From an uncultured Clostridia bacterium (GTDB lineage Bacteria; Bacillota; Clostridia; UBA1381; CAJOGA01): DNA of 34,453 bases. Positions 9,553 through 17,559 of this stretch are shown here, piece after piece (within the stretch, counting starts at the first letter, position 1; each line of letters starts with the position of its first letter). Below the pieces are notes generated by a model that was not told the DNA's origin, did no database searches, and worked only from the letters and a program-made list of their open reading frames with translations. The DNA lies in assembly GCA_905233855.1 (NCBI GenBank), contig CAJOGA010000021.1:1-34453 (forward strand), read 5' to 3'. The position numbers and the translations under genes are program-made.

Positions 9553-10596
9553 ATGAGAAAGGAAAAACGACAGGTTAGCGTAAACGGTGTTATAATCGGC
9601 GGAAACAACCCTGTAACTATCCAGTCGATGACCACAACACCCACAACAGATGTTAACGCAACCGTAAATCAGATAAACGAGCTTGAAAAAGCCGGCTGCG
9701 AAATTGTCCGCATAGCTGTGCCGGACATGACAGCGGCAGAGTGTGTCAGGGATATAAAACGAAGAACAAATATACCGGTTGTTGCCGACATACATTTTGA
9801 CTGGCGTATTGCTCTTGAGTGCGTTAAAAACGGGATAGACAAAATAAGAATAAATCCCGGCAACATTGGCGGAGAAGAAAGAGTCAAAGCTGTTGTGGAT
9901 GCTTGTAAAAAAGCAAACATACCAATAAGGATAGGCGTTAACTCGGGTTCGATAGAACCTGAAATATTGTCAAAATACGGTGTATGTGCCAAAGGTATTG
10001 TAGAGAGTGCGTTGAGGCATGTAAAAATGCTGGAAAGATATGATTTTTACGATACCGTGATTTCATTAAAGGCATCAAGCGTGCCGATGATGATAGAAGC
10101 TTACCGCATGATGCATGAACTGACCGACTATCCTTTGCATCTCGGCGTAACGGAGGCCGGCACAAAAGACGGCGGTACGGTAAAATCATGTATAGGCATA
10201 GGCACGTTGCTGTCGGAGGGTATAGGAGATACCATACGCGTTTCGCTGACGGCTGATCCGGTTGAAGAGGTTAAAACCGCAATTAAGATATTAAAAGCCT
10301 TGGAACTGCGGAAAACCGGTGTGAATATAGTGTCGTGTCCTACATGTGCAAGATGCAGAATAAATCTTATACCTATAGCCGGCGAAGTGGAAAAACGGCT
10401 GGCATCGTGTAATAAGAACATTAAAGTGGCGATAATGGGGTGTGCGGTAAACGGTCCGGGTGAGGCACGCGATGCCGATATTGGTATTGCAGGCGGCAAA
10501 GGCGAAGCATTAATGTTTAAAAAAGGCGAGATTTTCAAAAAAGTGCCGCAGGAAAGTATCGTAGATGAGTTGATGGCGGAAATAGAAAAAATGTAA
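9553..10596 (+). CDS. ispG: 4-hydroxy-3-methylbut-2-en-1-yl diphosphate synthase
   Basis: Iron-sulfur enzyme of the MEP pathway that reductively opens MEcPP to HMBPP. The 347 residues have a TIM-barrel part starting with VTIQSMTTTPT and a C-terminal [4Fe-4S] domain with CPTCARC and GCAVNGPGEARDADIG. The region before the ATG has only a weak Shine-Dalgarno (GAAAGCGG). In many Clostridia polC follows ispG; here a YqeG phosphatase and shikimate genes follow instead. Confidence 0.97.
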   Translation: MRKEKRQVSVNGVIIGGNNPVTIQSMTTTPTTDVNATVNQINELEKAGCEIVRIAVPDMTAAECVRDIKRRTNIPVVADIHFDWRIALECVKNGIDKIRINPGNIGGEERVKAVVDACKKANIPIRIGVNSGSIEPEILSKYGVCAKGIVESALRHVKMLERYDFYDTVISLKASSVPMMIEAYRMMHELTDYPLHLGVTEAGTKDGGTVKSCIGIGTLLSEGIGDTIRVSLTADPVEEVKTAIKILKALELRKTGVNIVSCPTCARCRINLIPIAGEVEKRLASCNKNIKVAIMGCAVNGPGEARDADIGIAGGKGEALMFKKGEIFKKVPQESIVDELMAEIEKM

Positions 10597-10611
10597 ATGC
10601 GGGAATATATA

Positions 10612-11106
10612 ATGAGTATTTTAACACCGGATTATTATTTTAAATCCATATCTGAAATAGATGCATATTTTTTAAAACAATTAAATATTACAGCCCTTAT
10701 TCTGGATATAGACAACACTCTTGTTCCGTATTCTTTAAAAACAGCAGATGAAACGGCAAAGCAGTTTATTGATATGATGACGCAAAACAATATAAAAATT
10801 TGCTTTGTGTCCAACAACAAAAAAAACAGAGTGGATGAATTCAATAAACAGTTTTCTTTTCCTGCAATACACAGATCAGCCAAGCCGCTTGTTTTCAGCT
10901 ATTTAAGAGCTGTACACATGATGCATGTAAAACGAAAACAAACAGCCGTTGTAGGCGATCAGATTTTTACCGATATATTGGGCGGAAACTCATCCGGCAT
11001 TACTACGATATTGGTGGATCCCATAGATTCAAAAAACGATAAGGTAAAACTTAAACGTAAATTTGAAGCAAGGATTCTTGAAAAAATCAAATATACAAAA
11101 ATTTAA
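10612..11106 (+). CDS. YqeG family HAD-IIIA phosphatase
   Basis: Small haloacid-dehalogenase phosphatase of unknown physiological substrate. Motif I is LDIDNTLVP (nucleophile Asp32, Asp34 with the chosen start), motif III is a Lys in RSAKPL, and motif IV is VGDQIFTDI. About 164 residues, as in the family. An in-frame ATG at 10597, directly after the ispG stop, would add five residues. I prefer 10612 because the family begins near LTPDYYFKSI and a weak GCGGGA lies in front. In Bacillus yqeG-yqeH-aroE are neighbours; here yqeH is absent but aroE still follows 16 bases later. Confidence 0.9.
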   Translation: MSILTPDYYFKSISEIDAYFLKQLNITALILDIDNTLVPYSLKTADETAKQFIDMMTQNNIKICFVSNNKKNRVDEFNKQFSFPAIHRSAKPLVFSYLRAVHMMHVKRKQTAVVGDQIFTDILGGNSSGITTILVDPIDSKNDKVKLKRKFEARILEKIKYTKI

Positions 11107-11122
11107 GATAAAGGTGGGCAAT

Positions 11123-11965
11123 ATGCAAATTAATGCAAAAACAAACGTACTCGGTCTTATCGGTTATCCTATAGGACACAGCTTTTCGCCGCAGGTACAC
11201 AATTTCATGTCTGAATATCTTGATCTGGATTATACATATCTTCCGTTTGAAGTGGAAGCCGGCAATGTTGAAGACGCCATAAACGGCATGCGGGCATTGA
11301 ACATAAAGGGCATTAACGTAACAGCACCGTATAAACATGAAGTTGTTCCGTATCTGGACGAAATATCCGATCAGGCAAAGGTGTACGGCGTTGTTAATAC
11401 AATAAAAAACGTAAATGGGAAGCTTATCGGATATAACACCGACAGCGACGGATTGTATATGTCAATACTGCACCGCGGCGGAGAAATAAAGGATAAAGAC
11501 GTTTTGATTTTAGGTGCCGGCGGATCGGCTCGTTCCACATGCGTAAAATTTGCACAGGTGGGAGCAAAAAGTATAACCGTAATCAACAGGACGCAAAGCA
11601 AAGCTCAGGAAATTAAAGAATATGTTTTTAAAATGTGCGGTTATAATACACTCTATACCGAGCATGTCAATGATATGTATGATGTTGCGGTAAACACAAC
11701 ATCGCTTGGCTTGTATCCCAAAACCGAAGATTGTCCCATGACGGATTTTTCTGCAATGAGGAACGGCAGCGTAGCAGTGGATTTGATATATAATCCGTCC
11801 AAGACGAAATTTTTGTCCCTAGCTGAAGATCATGGCTGCAAAATAATCAACGGTCTGGGTATGTTAATAAACCAAGCCGTTTTGGCATATGAAATTTTTA
11901 CAGATACAAAAACAGATGTAAAAAAAATGTCAACTCTTATAGAACATGAGGTGTTTGGATTATGA
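11123..11965 (+). CDS. aroE: Shikimate dehydrogenase (NADP+)
   Basis: Reduces 3-dehydroshikimate to shikimate. The 280 residues have the substrate-binding GYPIGHSFSP (Ser20, Ser22), catalytic Lys71 in NVTAPYKHEV, NTDSDG, and the Rossmann motif GAGGSARS. I chose ATG 11123 with AAGGTGG ahead of it; the frame also opens at 11063, but that extension lies inside the previous gene and lacks family similarity. Its stop overlaps the aroK start as ATGA, a classic coupling arrangement. Confidence 0.96.
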   Translation: MQINAKTNVLGLIGYPIGHSFSPQVHNFMSEYLDLDYTYLPFEVEAGNVEDAINGMRALNIKGINVTAPYKHEVVPYLDEISDQAKVYGVVNTIKNVNGKLIGYNTDSDGLYMSILHRGGEIKDKDVLILGAGGSARSTCVKFAQVGAKSITVINRTQSKAQEIKEYVFKMCGYNTLYTEHVNDMYDVAVNTTSLGLYPKTEDCPMTDFSAMRNGSVAVDLIYNPSKTKFLSLAEDHGCKIINGLGMLINQAVLAYEIFTDTKTDVKKMSTLIEHEVFGL

Positions 11966-12489
11966 AAAATATTGTTTTAACCGGGTACATGGCAAGCGGT
12001 AAAACAACGATAGGCTCAGCTTTGGCAAACAATATGGGTTATCGGTTTATTGATGTTGATAAGCTGATTGTGGAACACGAGAAAAAAACAATAAATGATA
12101 TTTTTGATTCCATGGGCGAAAAATATTTCAGAGAGATAGAAACACAAGTCATAGAAAAAATATCAGATACCGAAAACGCAGTTATAGCTACCGGCGGAGG
12201 TGTGGTGCTTAAAAAAATCAATATGGACACTTTGAGAAAAAACGGAATAATATTTTTTATCGACACACCTATCGACGCTATCATAAAACGTCTGAGCAGG
12301 AGCAATACCGGCAGACCGCTTGTAGACAATGTCGGTGCGGAACAAATTCGGGAACGGTATGAACGTCGTCAAAAATACTATAATAATTATGACTACAGAA
12401 TTGAAACTCAAAACAAAACTTTGGGAATGATAATAAACGAAATAAAAAACACATACACTCAAGCTGTTGACAAGCTTGGAAAGGATTGA
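11962..12489 (+). CDS. aroK: Shikimate kinase
   Basis: Phosphorylates shikimate with ATP. The 175 residues begin with the P-loop GYMASGKTT (8-16), followed by the shikimate-binding Asp in DVDKLI, the FREIE segment, ATGGGVV and the lid arginines in SRSNTGRPLV. It overlaps aroE by 4 bases and lies 3 bases before the next gene. Together with aroE and aroQ it supplies three of the seven shikimate-pathway steps; the remaining aro genes are not in the window. Confidence 0.96.
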   Translation: MKNIVLTGYMASGKTTIGSALANNMGYRFIDVDKLIVEHEKKTINDIFDSMGEKYFREIETQVIEKISDTENAVIATGGGVVLKKINMDTLRKNGIIFFIDTPIDAIIKRLSRSNTGRPLVDNVGAEQIRERYERRQKYYNNYDYRIETQNKTLGMIINEIKNTYTQAVDKLGKD

Positions 12490-12492
12490 TTT

Positions 12493-13347
12493 ATGAACGC
12501 TTTATTTGGTCCTGCCGGAAATTCCGAAAGCTTTTATGCAAGCGGTAATAAAGAATCGCTTAAAATGCCTCAATGGTTAAAAACACAGGGACTTGATGCG
12601 TATGAGTATCAATGCGGAAACGGTGTGCGTATAGGACATGATCTGGCTGTTAAGCTGGGTAATGAGGCAAAATCAAATAATATAAAGCTGAGCGTACATT
12701 CACCGTATTATATAAGTCTTTCAACAGATGATGAGGAAAAACGCATAAACAGTGTTGATTATATCATGCAAACCTTGAGGGCGGCGGACGCGATGTGTGC
12801 TGACAGAATTGTTGTGCATAGCGGAAGCAAAGGCAAGCTCAGCAGGGAGGAAGCGCTTGCGTTTTCAAAAAAAACACTTTTGATGGCACAGCGTCAAGCA
12901 GATGCGGAAGGTCTTTCGCACATTCACATATGTCCCGAAACGATGGGCAAAATTAATCAGATAGGCACTTTGGACGAGGTGATAGAGCTTTGTCTTTTGG
13001 ATGACAGATTTTTACCCACAGTAGATTTCGGTCATTTGAATGCAAGAACATTCGGCTCCCTTAAAACCAAAAAAGATTTTGAAGACATTTTGAACAGTAT
13101 AGAAAATAAACTCGGTGCGGACAGGCTCAAAGTGTTTCACAGTCATTTCAGCAAAATAGAATACACAAAGGGCGGCGAAAAAAAACATCTGACATTTGAT
13201 GACACACAGTTCGGACCTGATTTTTTACCGTTAGCCGAATTAATATATAAAAAGAATCTCTCGCCGGTGTTTATATGTGAATCGGCAGGCACTCAAACGG
13301 AAGATGCAATAGCAATGAAAAAAATGTATTTAAGTTTTTTTAAATAA
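12493..13347 (+). CDS. Endonuclease-IV-like TIM-barrel protein
   Basis: Xylose-isomerase-like TIM barrel of the AP endonuclease family 2 (Nfo) superfamily, 284 residues. Its candidate metal ligands fall at nearly the same positions as in E. coli Nfo: His69 (SVHSPYY), His109 (VVHSG), Glu149 (CPETMG), Asp178 and His181 (VDFGH), His216 (FHSHFS), His232 and Glu263 (ICESAGT). The Nfo motif D-R-H, whose Asp is a zinc ligand, reads K-K-H here. It may be a true deoxyribonuclease IV variant cutting abasic sites, or a related enzyme with another substrate. GGAAAGGA precedes the ATG. It is embedded between aroK and aroQ. Confidence 0.8.
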   Translation: MNALFGPAGNSESFYASGNKESLKMPQWLKTQGLDAYEYQCGNGVRIGHDLAVKLGNEAKSNNIKLSVHSPYYISLSTDDEEKRINSVDYIMQTLRAADAMCADRIVVHSGSKGKLSREEALAFSKKTLLMAQRQADAEGLSHIHICPETMGKINQIGTLDEVIELCLLDDRFLPTVDFGHLNARTFGSLKTKKDFEDILNSIENKLGADRLKVFHSHFSKIEYTKGGEKKHLTFDDTQFGPDFLPLAELIYKKNLSPVFICESAGTQTEDAIAMKKMYLSFFK

Positions 13348-13365
13348 TGAAAGGAAAGAGGATAA

Positions 13366-13791
13366 ATGAAGTTGCTTGTTATAAACGGACCAAACCTGAA
13401 TATGCTCGGCTTAAGAGAGCCGGGAGTGTACGGTAATGACACTATGGAGTCAATCAATAAAGAAATACTTTCAAAAGCGAAGGAAAAGGGTATTGAAGTG
13501 AACTTTTTCCAAAGCAACATTGAGGGAGAAATAATAAATAAGATTCATTCTGCAATGGGTGTGTATGACGGAATAATAATAAATCCGGGAGCGTACACTC
13601 ATTACAGCATAGCGATCCGCGATGCCATAGCATCGGTGAATGTGCCTGCCGTTGAGGTTCATTTGTCAAATATACATAAACGCGAGCAATTCAGACACAC
13701 AAGCGTAACAGCACCTGTTTGCACGGGACAAATAACGGGGTTCGGGAAAAAAGGTTATATTATGGCGTTAGAGGCGTTTTGCGATGAATAA
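13366..13791 (+). CDS. aroQ: Type II 3-dehydroquinate dehydratase
   Basis: Dehydrates 3-dehydroquinate to 3-dehydroshikimate, the substrate of aroE. The 141 residues match the compact dodecameric type II enzyme: INGPNLNMLGLREPGVYG with catalytic Tyr22, the INPGAYTHYSIAIRDA segment, and VEVHLSNIHKRE with the catalytic His, followed by FRHTS. GAAAGGAAAGAGG precedes the ATG. The 3' end overlaps the next gene by 8 bases. Confidence 0.97.
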   Translation: MKLLVINGPNLNMLGLREPGVYGNDTMESINKEILSKAKEKGIEVNFFQSNIEGEIINKIHSAMGVYDGIIINPGAYTHYSIAIRDAIASVNVPAVEVHLSNIHKREQFRHTSVTAPVCTGQITGFGKKGYIMALEAFCDE

Positions 13792-14839
13792 CAGAATAGA
13801 AAAGCTGATTGATCTTATGGAAAAGGACGGACTTGACGCCGTCATGCTGTCGGGCAAGGCAAATATATTTTATTTCAGCGGATTTACGTCGGAAGATGCG
13901 ACGCTTATAATAACAAAAAAAGAACAATTTATTATAACGGATTTCAGGTATTACGACCAAGCAAGGCTTCAGGCAAAGGATTACGTATTGGTTGATGTAA
14001 AAGACGGCATACAAAACGTCCTGACAAGCACAGCAAGTAAAAATGTCGGTGTAGAAGATACGGTTATAACGCTTTTTGAATATAACACTCTTACTCAAAG
14101 CAACAAATCCGTTTCCTTTACGGGTATGGCGGATAAAATAAACTTATTACGCATGATAAAGGATAAATCGGAGCTTGAAACAATCAAGACTGCCGAGATG
14201 ATCGCAAGCAATGCGTTTGAGCAGGTGTTACCGTTTATAAAGCCCGGTATTACAGAACGCAATATTGCCGTTATGCTTGAAAGATATATGGCAGAAAGCG
14301 GTGCTTCGGGTACCTCGTTTGAAACTATAGTTGCATCGGGCGAGAGAGGGTCAATGCCGCACGGCACAGCATCCGACAGAATCATTCAACGCGGCGACCT
14401 TGTAACTATGGATTTTGGGTGCGTTTATAACGGCTATTGTTCCGACATGACGAGAACAGTTGCGATAGGGAATATATCCGATGAAAAGAAAACGGTGTAT
14501 AACATAGTAAAAGATGCACAGCAGAATGCATTGGACGCGATAAAACCGGGAATGATATGCTCGGATGTAGATTCCGTTGCACGCGATTATATATCAGAAC
14601 AGGGTTACTCAAAATGTTTCGGACACGGACTGGGACACGGCGTCGGAGTTGAGATACATGAAAAACCGAATCTGTCTTTAAAATGCGACATTAAACTTGA
14701 GCCGGATATGGTTGTTACAGTTGAACCGGGCATATATATAGCCGGTAAATTTGGTGTAAGAATAGAGGACCTTGTGCGTGTAACAGAGGACGGATTCGAA
14801 AATTTTACAAAATCTTCAAAAGAATTATTAATAATTTAG
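13784..14839 (+). CDS. M24B metallopeptidase (Xaa-Pro aminopeptidase/dipeptidase)
   Basis: Removes N-terminal residues that precede proline. The 351 residues have an N-terminal creatinase-like domain followed by a pita-bread catalytic domain. Metal ligands are visible in VTMDFGC, CSDMTRT, FGHGLGHGVGVEIHE, TVEPGIYI and RIEDLV. The length fits short clostridial PepQ/YpdF-type enzymes. It is often found directly upstream of efp in Firmicutes, as here; EF-P assists polyproline translation and this enzyme degrades proline-containing peptides. A separate promoter for efp lies immediately downstream. Confidence 0.93.
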   Translation: MNNRIEKLIDLMEKDGLDAVMLSGKANIFYFSGFTSEDATLIITKKEQFIITDFRYYDQARLQAKDYVLVDVKDGIQNVLTSTASKNVGVEDTVITLFEYNTLTQSNKSVSFTGMADKINLLRMIKDKSELETIKTAEMIASNAFEQVLPFIKPGITERNIAVMLERYMAESGASGTSFETIVASGERGSMPHGTASDRIIQRGDLVTMDFGCVYNGYCSDMTRTVAIGNISDEKKTVYNIVKDAQQNALDAIKPGMICSDVDSVARDYISEQGYSKCFGHGLGHGVGVEIHEKPNLSLKCDIKLEPDMVVTVEPGIYIAGKFGVRIEDLVRVTEDGFENFTKSSKELLII

Positions 14840-14848
14840 AAAAAAACC

Positions 14849-14877
14849 TTGTAATTTTATCGTTTATGCATTAGAAT
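14849..14877 (+). promoter_or_regulatory. Sigma-A promoter for efp
   Basis: TTGTAA (14849-14854), 17-base spacer, TAGAAT (14872-14877). A second TATAAT at 14877-14882 would need a 22-base spacer. It allows efp to be expressed independently of the long upstream operon. Confidence 0.65.
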
Positions 14878-14916
14878 ATAATAGACAAGTAATAATAAAA
14901 CAGGAGGTTGAATAAA

Positions 14917-15474
14917 ATGATTTCTGCCGGTGAATTCAGAAATGGTGTTACTTTTGAATATGAGGACAATGTTTATCAGGTGGTTGAATTCCAACATGTT
15001 AAGCCGGGTAAAGGTGCAGCATTTGTAAGAACAAAGCTCCGCAATGTTATAACGGGCGGTGTTGTTGAAAAAACATTCAGACCAACAGAAAAAATGCCTA
15101 AGGCACATATTGAAAGAAAAGATATGCAATATTCCTACAATGACGGTGATTTGTATTACTTTATGGATCAGGACACTTTCGACATGATGCCGCTTAATGC
15201 TGAAAGCCTTGGCGATGCTCTTAAGTTTGTTAAGGAAAATGATGTTGTTAAAATATTATCTTATAAAGGCAACGTATTTGGTGTTGAACCGCCAAACTTT
15301 GTTGAGCTTAAGATAATTGAAACAGAGCCGGGCTTTAAAGGTGATACGGCAACAGGTGCAACAAAACCTGCAACATTGGAAACAGGTGCTGTTATTGCCG
15401 TTCCGCTGTTTATCGACAATGGCGAGGTTGTAAGAGTAGACACCCGTACAGGCGAATACATGGAAAGAGCATAA
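14917..15474 (+). CDS. efp: Elongation factor P
   Basis: Binds stalled ribosomes between the P and E sites and promotes peptide bond formation at polyproline runs. The 185 residues have the KOW-like N-terminal domain and two OB domains, with the signature ending [14 protein letters not shown]. The tip residue in KPGKGAA is Lys32, matching the modified lysine of Bacillus EF-P. I chose ATG 14917, nine bases after a perfect AGGAGG (14902-14907), over a TTG at 14908 that is part of that leader. No EF-P-modifying gene is seen nearby. Confidence 0.97.
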   Translation: MISAGEFRNGVTFEYEDNVYQVVEFQHVKPGKGAAFVRTKLRNVITGGVVEKTFRPTEKMPKAHIERKDMQYSYNDGDLYYFMDQDTFDMMPLNAESLGDALKFVKENDVVKILSYKGNVFGVEPPNFVELKIIETEPGFKGDTATGATKPATLETGAVIAVPLFIDNGEVVRVDTRTGEYMERA

Positions 15475-15529
15475 GTTACATAATGTTATTTAAGCTTTAT
15501 TAAAATAATTTATAAGGAGGATCAGACAA

Positions 15530-15979
15530 ATGGATTTAAGTAAAAAAGTAGCATATCTTAAGGGCTATGCTGAAGCGTTGGATATTAACGAAAAAACCGA
15601 TGAGGGCAAACTTTTGAGGAAAATTGTTGAAGTTTTGGAATATATGTCCGATGAAATAGAAACAGTTTCGGAATTCGTTGATGAATTGGATGAAACGGTT
15701 AGTGCAATAGACGAAGACTTGGCAACTCTTGAAGACGATTTTTACGGTGATGACGACGAATGTGATTGCGATGACGATGATTTTGACGATCTTGACTATT
15801 TTGAAATGGAATGTCCGAATTGCAACGAAGAAGTGTATATCGATTATGACATGATAGACGAAGAAAACGGCACGGTTACATGCCCTAATTGCGGCGAGGA
15901 AATCGAGCTTGAGTTTGATTGCGATTGTTGCGATGACGAATGTGATTGCGACGACTGCAACGGCGAAGATAAGGAATAA
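15530..15979 (+). CDS. Acidic CD1247-type zinc-ribbon protein
   Basis: A 149-residue, extremely acidic protein. The first part, about residues 1-60 (LSKKVAYLKGYAEALDI), resembles the helical N-terminal domain found in a conserved clostridial family annotated only as CD1247-like. Two CxxC pairs (CPNCNEE and CPNCGEE) form a probable zinc ribbon. Asp/Cys-rich stretches flank it (around DDECDCDDDDFDD and the tail DCDCCDDECDCDDC). AAGGAGG lies before the ATG. It follows efp, shares its transcript and ends at a strong terminator. Function unknown; a metal-binding or regulatory role is only inference. Confidence 0.85.
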   Translation: MDLSKKVAYLKGYAEALDINEKTDEGKLLRKIVEVLEYMSDEIETVSEFVDELDETVSAIDEDLATLEDDFYGDDDECDCDDDDFDDLDYFEMECPNCNEEVYIDYDMIDEENGTVTCPNCGEEIELEFDCDCCDDECDCDDCNGEDKE

Positions 15980-16016
15980 TCGAAGATCACTTGGATATTA
16001 TTGTTAATATCAATCA

Positions 16017-16046
16017 GGCAGCAGGTATAACCTGCTGCCTTTTTTT
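16017..16046 (+). terminator. Intrinsic terminator of the efp operon
   Basis: GGCAGCAGG-TATAA-CCTGCTGCC: a 9-bp perfect GC-rich stem with a 5-base loop, then seven T. It closes the + strand gene block that runs from lepA. Confidence 0.95.
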
Positions 16047-16083
16047 ATTACTGAAACCTGCAAAAACAACGTTTAACAAACGC

Positions 16084-16112
16084 TTGACACTTTGAATCAA
16101 TGATATTATAAT
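16084..16112 (+). promoter_or_regulatory. Consensus sigma-A promoter for folT
   Basis: TTGACA (16084-16089), 17-base spacer, TATAAT (16107-16112): perfect consensus in both boxes. The expected transcript start near 16119 leaves only about 28 bases of leader, too short for a tetrahydrofolate riboswitch. Confidence 0.9.
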
Positions 16113-16146
16113 ATTTAAGGTCAAATAAAAACACAAGGAGAAAAAA

Positions 16147-16692
16147 ATGAAGTTCAAAACCAAAACGATAGTATTTTTAGGCGTTTTCATTGCGTTTGAA
16201 TTTTTCTTTTCACGCGTTATAACAGCCATGTTTCCGACATTATTTTTAATTCCGGGTACAAGCAGTAAAATAAGTCTGGCATTTGTGCCTCTTTCGATGT
16301 GCGGTTGGCTGCTGGGGCCCATCCCGGGGCTTGTGTGTGGTGTGGTGTCGGATATACTTGGTGCAACTTTGATGCCTACAGGCCCGTTTTATTTCGGATA
16401 CACAATAACCAACGGGTTGCGTGGACTTGTTTATGGCCTTATATTATATAAATGCGGCAATAATTTAGGCTCGATAGTTCTACGCTCTGTCATTGCATCT
16501 GCGGTTGTGGTTGTTTTTCTTAATTTAGGGCTTAATTCATTATGGGATGTAATGTTCTTTTCCAATCCGTTCTGGGTTAACGTTGCTAAAAAGATACCGT
16601 CCAACGCAATTAATTTAGTATTATATATTACTGTTATAACACTTTACATAAAAGCTTTTGCACATACAGATGTTAAAAGGTTTTTTAAGTAA
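16147..16692 (+). CDS. folT: ECF transporter S component, folate type (FolT)
   Basis: Membrane substrate-binding subunit of an energy-coupling-factor importer; it captures folate and docks onto a shared EcfAA'T module. The 181 residues hold about five to six hydrophobic segments. The stretch around KISLAFVPLSMCGWLLGP, then GVVSDILGA and PTGPFYFGYT, resembles FolT proteins, where the LxGxxxGP and PTGP segments recur. No EcfA or EcfT gene is in the window, consistent with a group II (shared module) system. AAGGAG lies before the ATG. Folate specificity is by resemblance only. folD, a folate enzyme, lies 10 kb downstream but is not linked. Confidence 0.82.
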   Translation: MKFKTKTIVFLGVFIAFEFFFSRVITAMFPTLFLIPGTSSKISLAFVPLSMCGWLLGPIPGLVCGVVSDILGATLMPTGPFYFGYTITNGLRGLVYGLILYKCGNNLGSIVLRSVIASAVVVVFLNLGLNSLWDVMFFSNPFWVNVAKKIPSNAINLVLYITVITLYIKAFAHTDVKRFFK

Positions 16693-16718
16693 TTAAAAAA
16701 ACAGGGAAGATGACTTTG

Positions 16719-16747
16719 AAGCGGCGGTGATATACTGCCGCTTTTTT
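16719..16747 (+). terminator. Terminator of folT
   Basis: AAGCGGCGGT-GATAT-ACTGCCGCTT: a 10-bp stem with one G-T pair, leading into a T-tract (16742-16747). Confidence 0.92.
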
Positions 16748-16753
16748 ACGCAT

Positions 16754-16789
16754 AAAAAAAGAGTTTGGAAATGATTACATCCAAACTCT
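16754..16789 (-). terminator. Terminator of the L21-L27 operon
   Basis: On the minus strand, AGAGTTTGGA and TCCAAACTCT form a 10-bp stem around a 10-base loop, followed by seven T (A-tract 16754-16760 on +). It lies back to back with the folT terminator. Confidence 0.92.
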
Positions 16790-16811
16790 GATTTTTAGTT
16801 TTGATTAAGAA

Positions 16812-17066
16812 TTATGCAGAATAAACACTGCAAAGTGTTTTATCTCTGCCTTTTCTTTCAAACTTAACTTTGCCGTCAACAAGAGCGAATAAAGTATCAT
16901 CACTGCCGATACCCACGTTTACACCCGGGTGAATTTTAGTTCCTCTTTGTCTTACAAGTATATTTCCGGCAAGAACCGACTGACCGTCTGCTCTTTTAAC
17001 TCCAAGTCTTTTGGAATGGCTGTCTCTACCGTTTTTGGTACTACCCATACCTTTCTTATGAGCCAT
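16812..17066 (-). CDS. rpmA: Large ribosomal subunit protein bL27, no N-terminal extension
   Basis: 50S protein whose N-terminus reaches the peptidyl transferase centre. The 84 residues begin [20 protein letters not shown], so mature-type residues start right after Met. Most Firmicutes make L27 with an extension of about nine residues that Prp removes. Here an in-frame TGA lies two codons before the ATG, so no longer form is possible. GAGGTG serves as ribosome binding site. The gene follows L21 after only 38 bases, leaving no room for the prp gene usually found between them. Confidence 0.97.
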   Translation of the reverse strand: MAHKKGMGSTKNGRDSHSKRLGVKRADGQSVLAGNILVRQRGTKIHPGVNVGIGSDDTLFALVDGKVKFERKGRDKTLCSVYSA

Positions 17067-17104
17067 AATTCACACCTCAGCTTTCAAAAAAAGATTTTTA
17101 ATAA

Positions 17105-17416
17105 TTAAGCATTTATTTTTGTTATTTCAACCTTTGTATATGGTTGTCTGTGGCCTTTTTTACGTCTATAATTTTTCTTTGATTTGTACTTATAAACATA
17201 AATCTTTTTGCCTTTACCGTCCTTAAGAACGTTTGCAACAACAGTTGCACCGTCTACAACAGGTGTTCCTATTTTAACGCCGTCTTCGTTACCTACAACC
17301 AGAACTTTGTCAAATGTGAATTCCGAACCTGCTTCAACGCCAAGCTTTTCAACAAACAATACGTCTCCTTCGGAAACTTTATACTGTTTGCCGCATGCTT
17401 CGATTATAGCATACAT
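17105..17416 (-). CDS. rplU: Large ribosomal subunit protein bL21
   Basis: 50S protein that binds 23S rRNA near L20. The 103 residues begin [18 protein letters not shown] and end in the basic tail [20 protein letters not shown] chose the ATG at 17416, which sits behind a strong AGGAGGTG. A frame opening at 17461 would add 15 unrelated residues inside the probable leader. It is first in a two-gene operon with rpmA. Confidence 0.97.
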   Translation of the reverse strand: MYAIIEACGKQYKVSEGDVLFVEKLGVEAGSEFTFDKVLVVGNEDGVKIGTPVVDGATVVANVLKDGKGKKIYVYKYKSKKNYRRKKGHRQPYTKVEITKINA

Positions 17417-17497
17417 TACAAATACACCTCCTGATTCAATGAAGTCTCGCCGTGTGGGCATCTGTAGAAGATTTTAAAACCCCTTCCGTGCGGTTAC
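17417..17497 (-). promoter_or_regulatory. Probable L21 leader (autoregulatory 5' UTR)
   Basis: The 5' UTR runs about 80 bases from the inferred transcript start to the rplU ATG. It contains GC-rich segments (CCGCACGGAAGGGG, GCCCACACGGCGAGAC) that could pair locally. Firmicutes rplU genes are known to carry a conserved L21 leader RNA bound by the protein, and this segment's position fits. I could not run a covariance model, so family membership is inferred. Confidence 0.5.
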
Positions 17498-17503
17498 TGA
17501 AGA

Positions 17504-17532
17504 ATTTTACCACATATCAATGCAATTGTCAA
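17504..17532 (-). promoter_or_regulatory. Sigma-A promoter for rplU-rpmA
   Basis: On the minus strand TTGACA (17527-17532), 17-base spacer, TAAAAT (17504-17509). It begins 27 bases after the stop codon of the upstream minus-strand glycoside hydrolase gene, with no terminator between. Confidence 0.88.
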
Positions 17533-17559
17533 CTGTTTTATGTATCAAATATCAAAAAT

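Noticed and set aside
16113-16146. Tetrahydrofolate riboswitch in front of folT
   Set aside because: The leader after the consensus promoter is only about 28 bases, too short for any such riboswitch, and no structure is visible.
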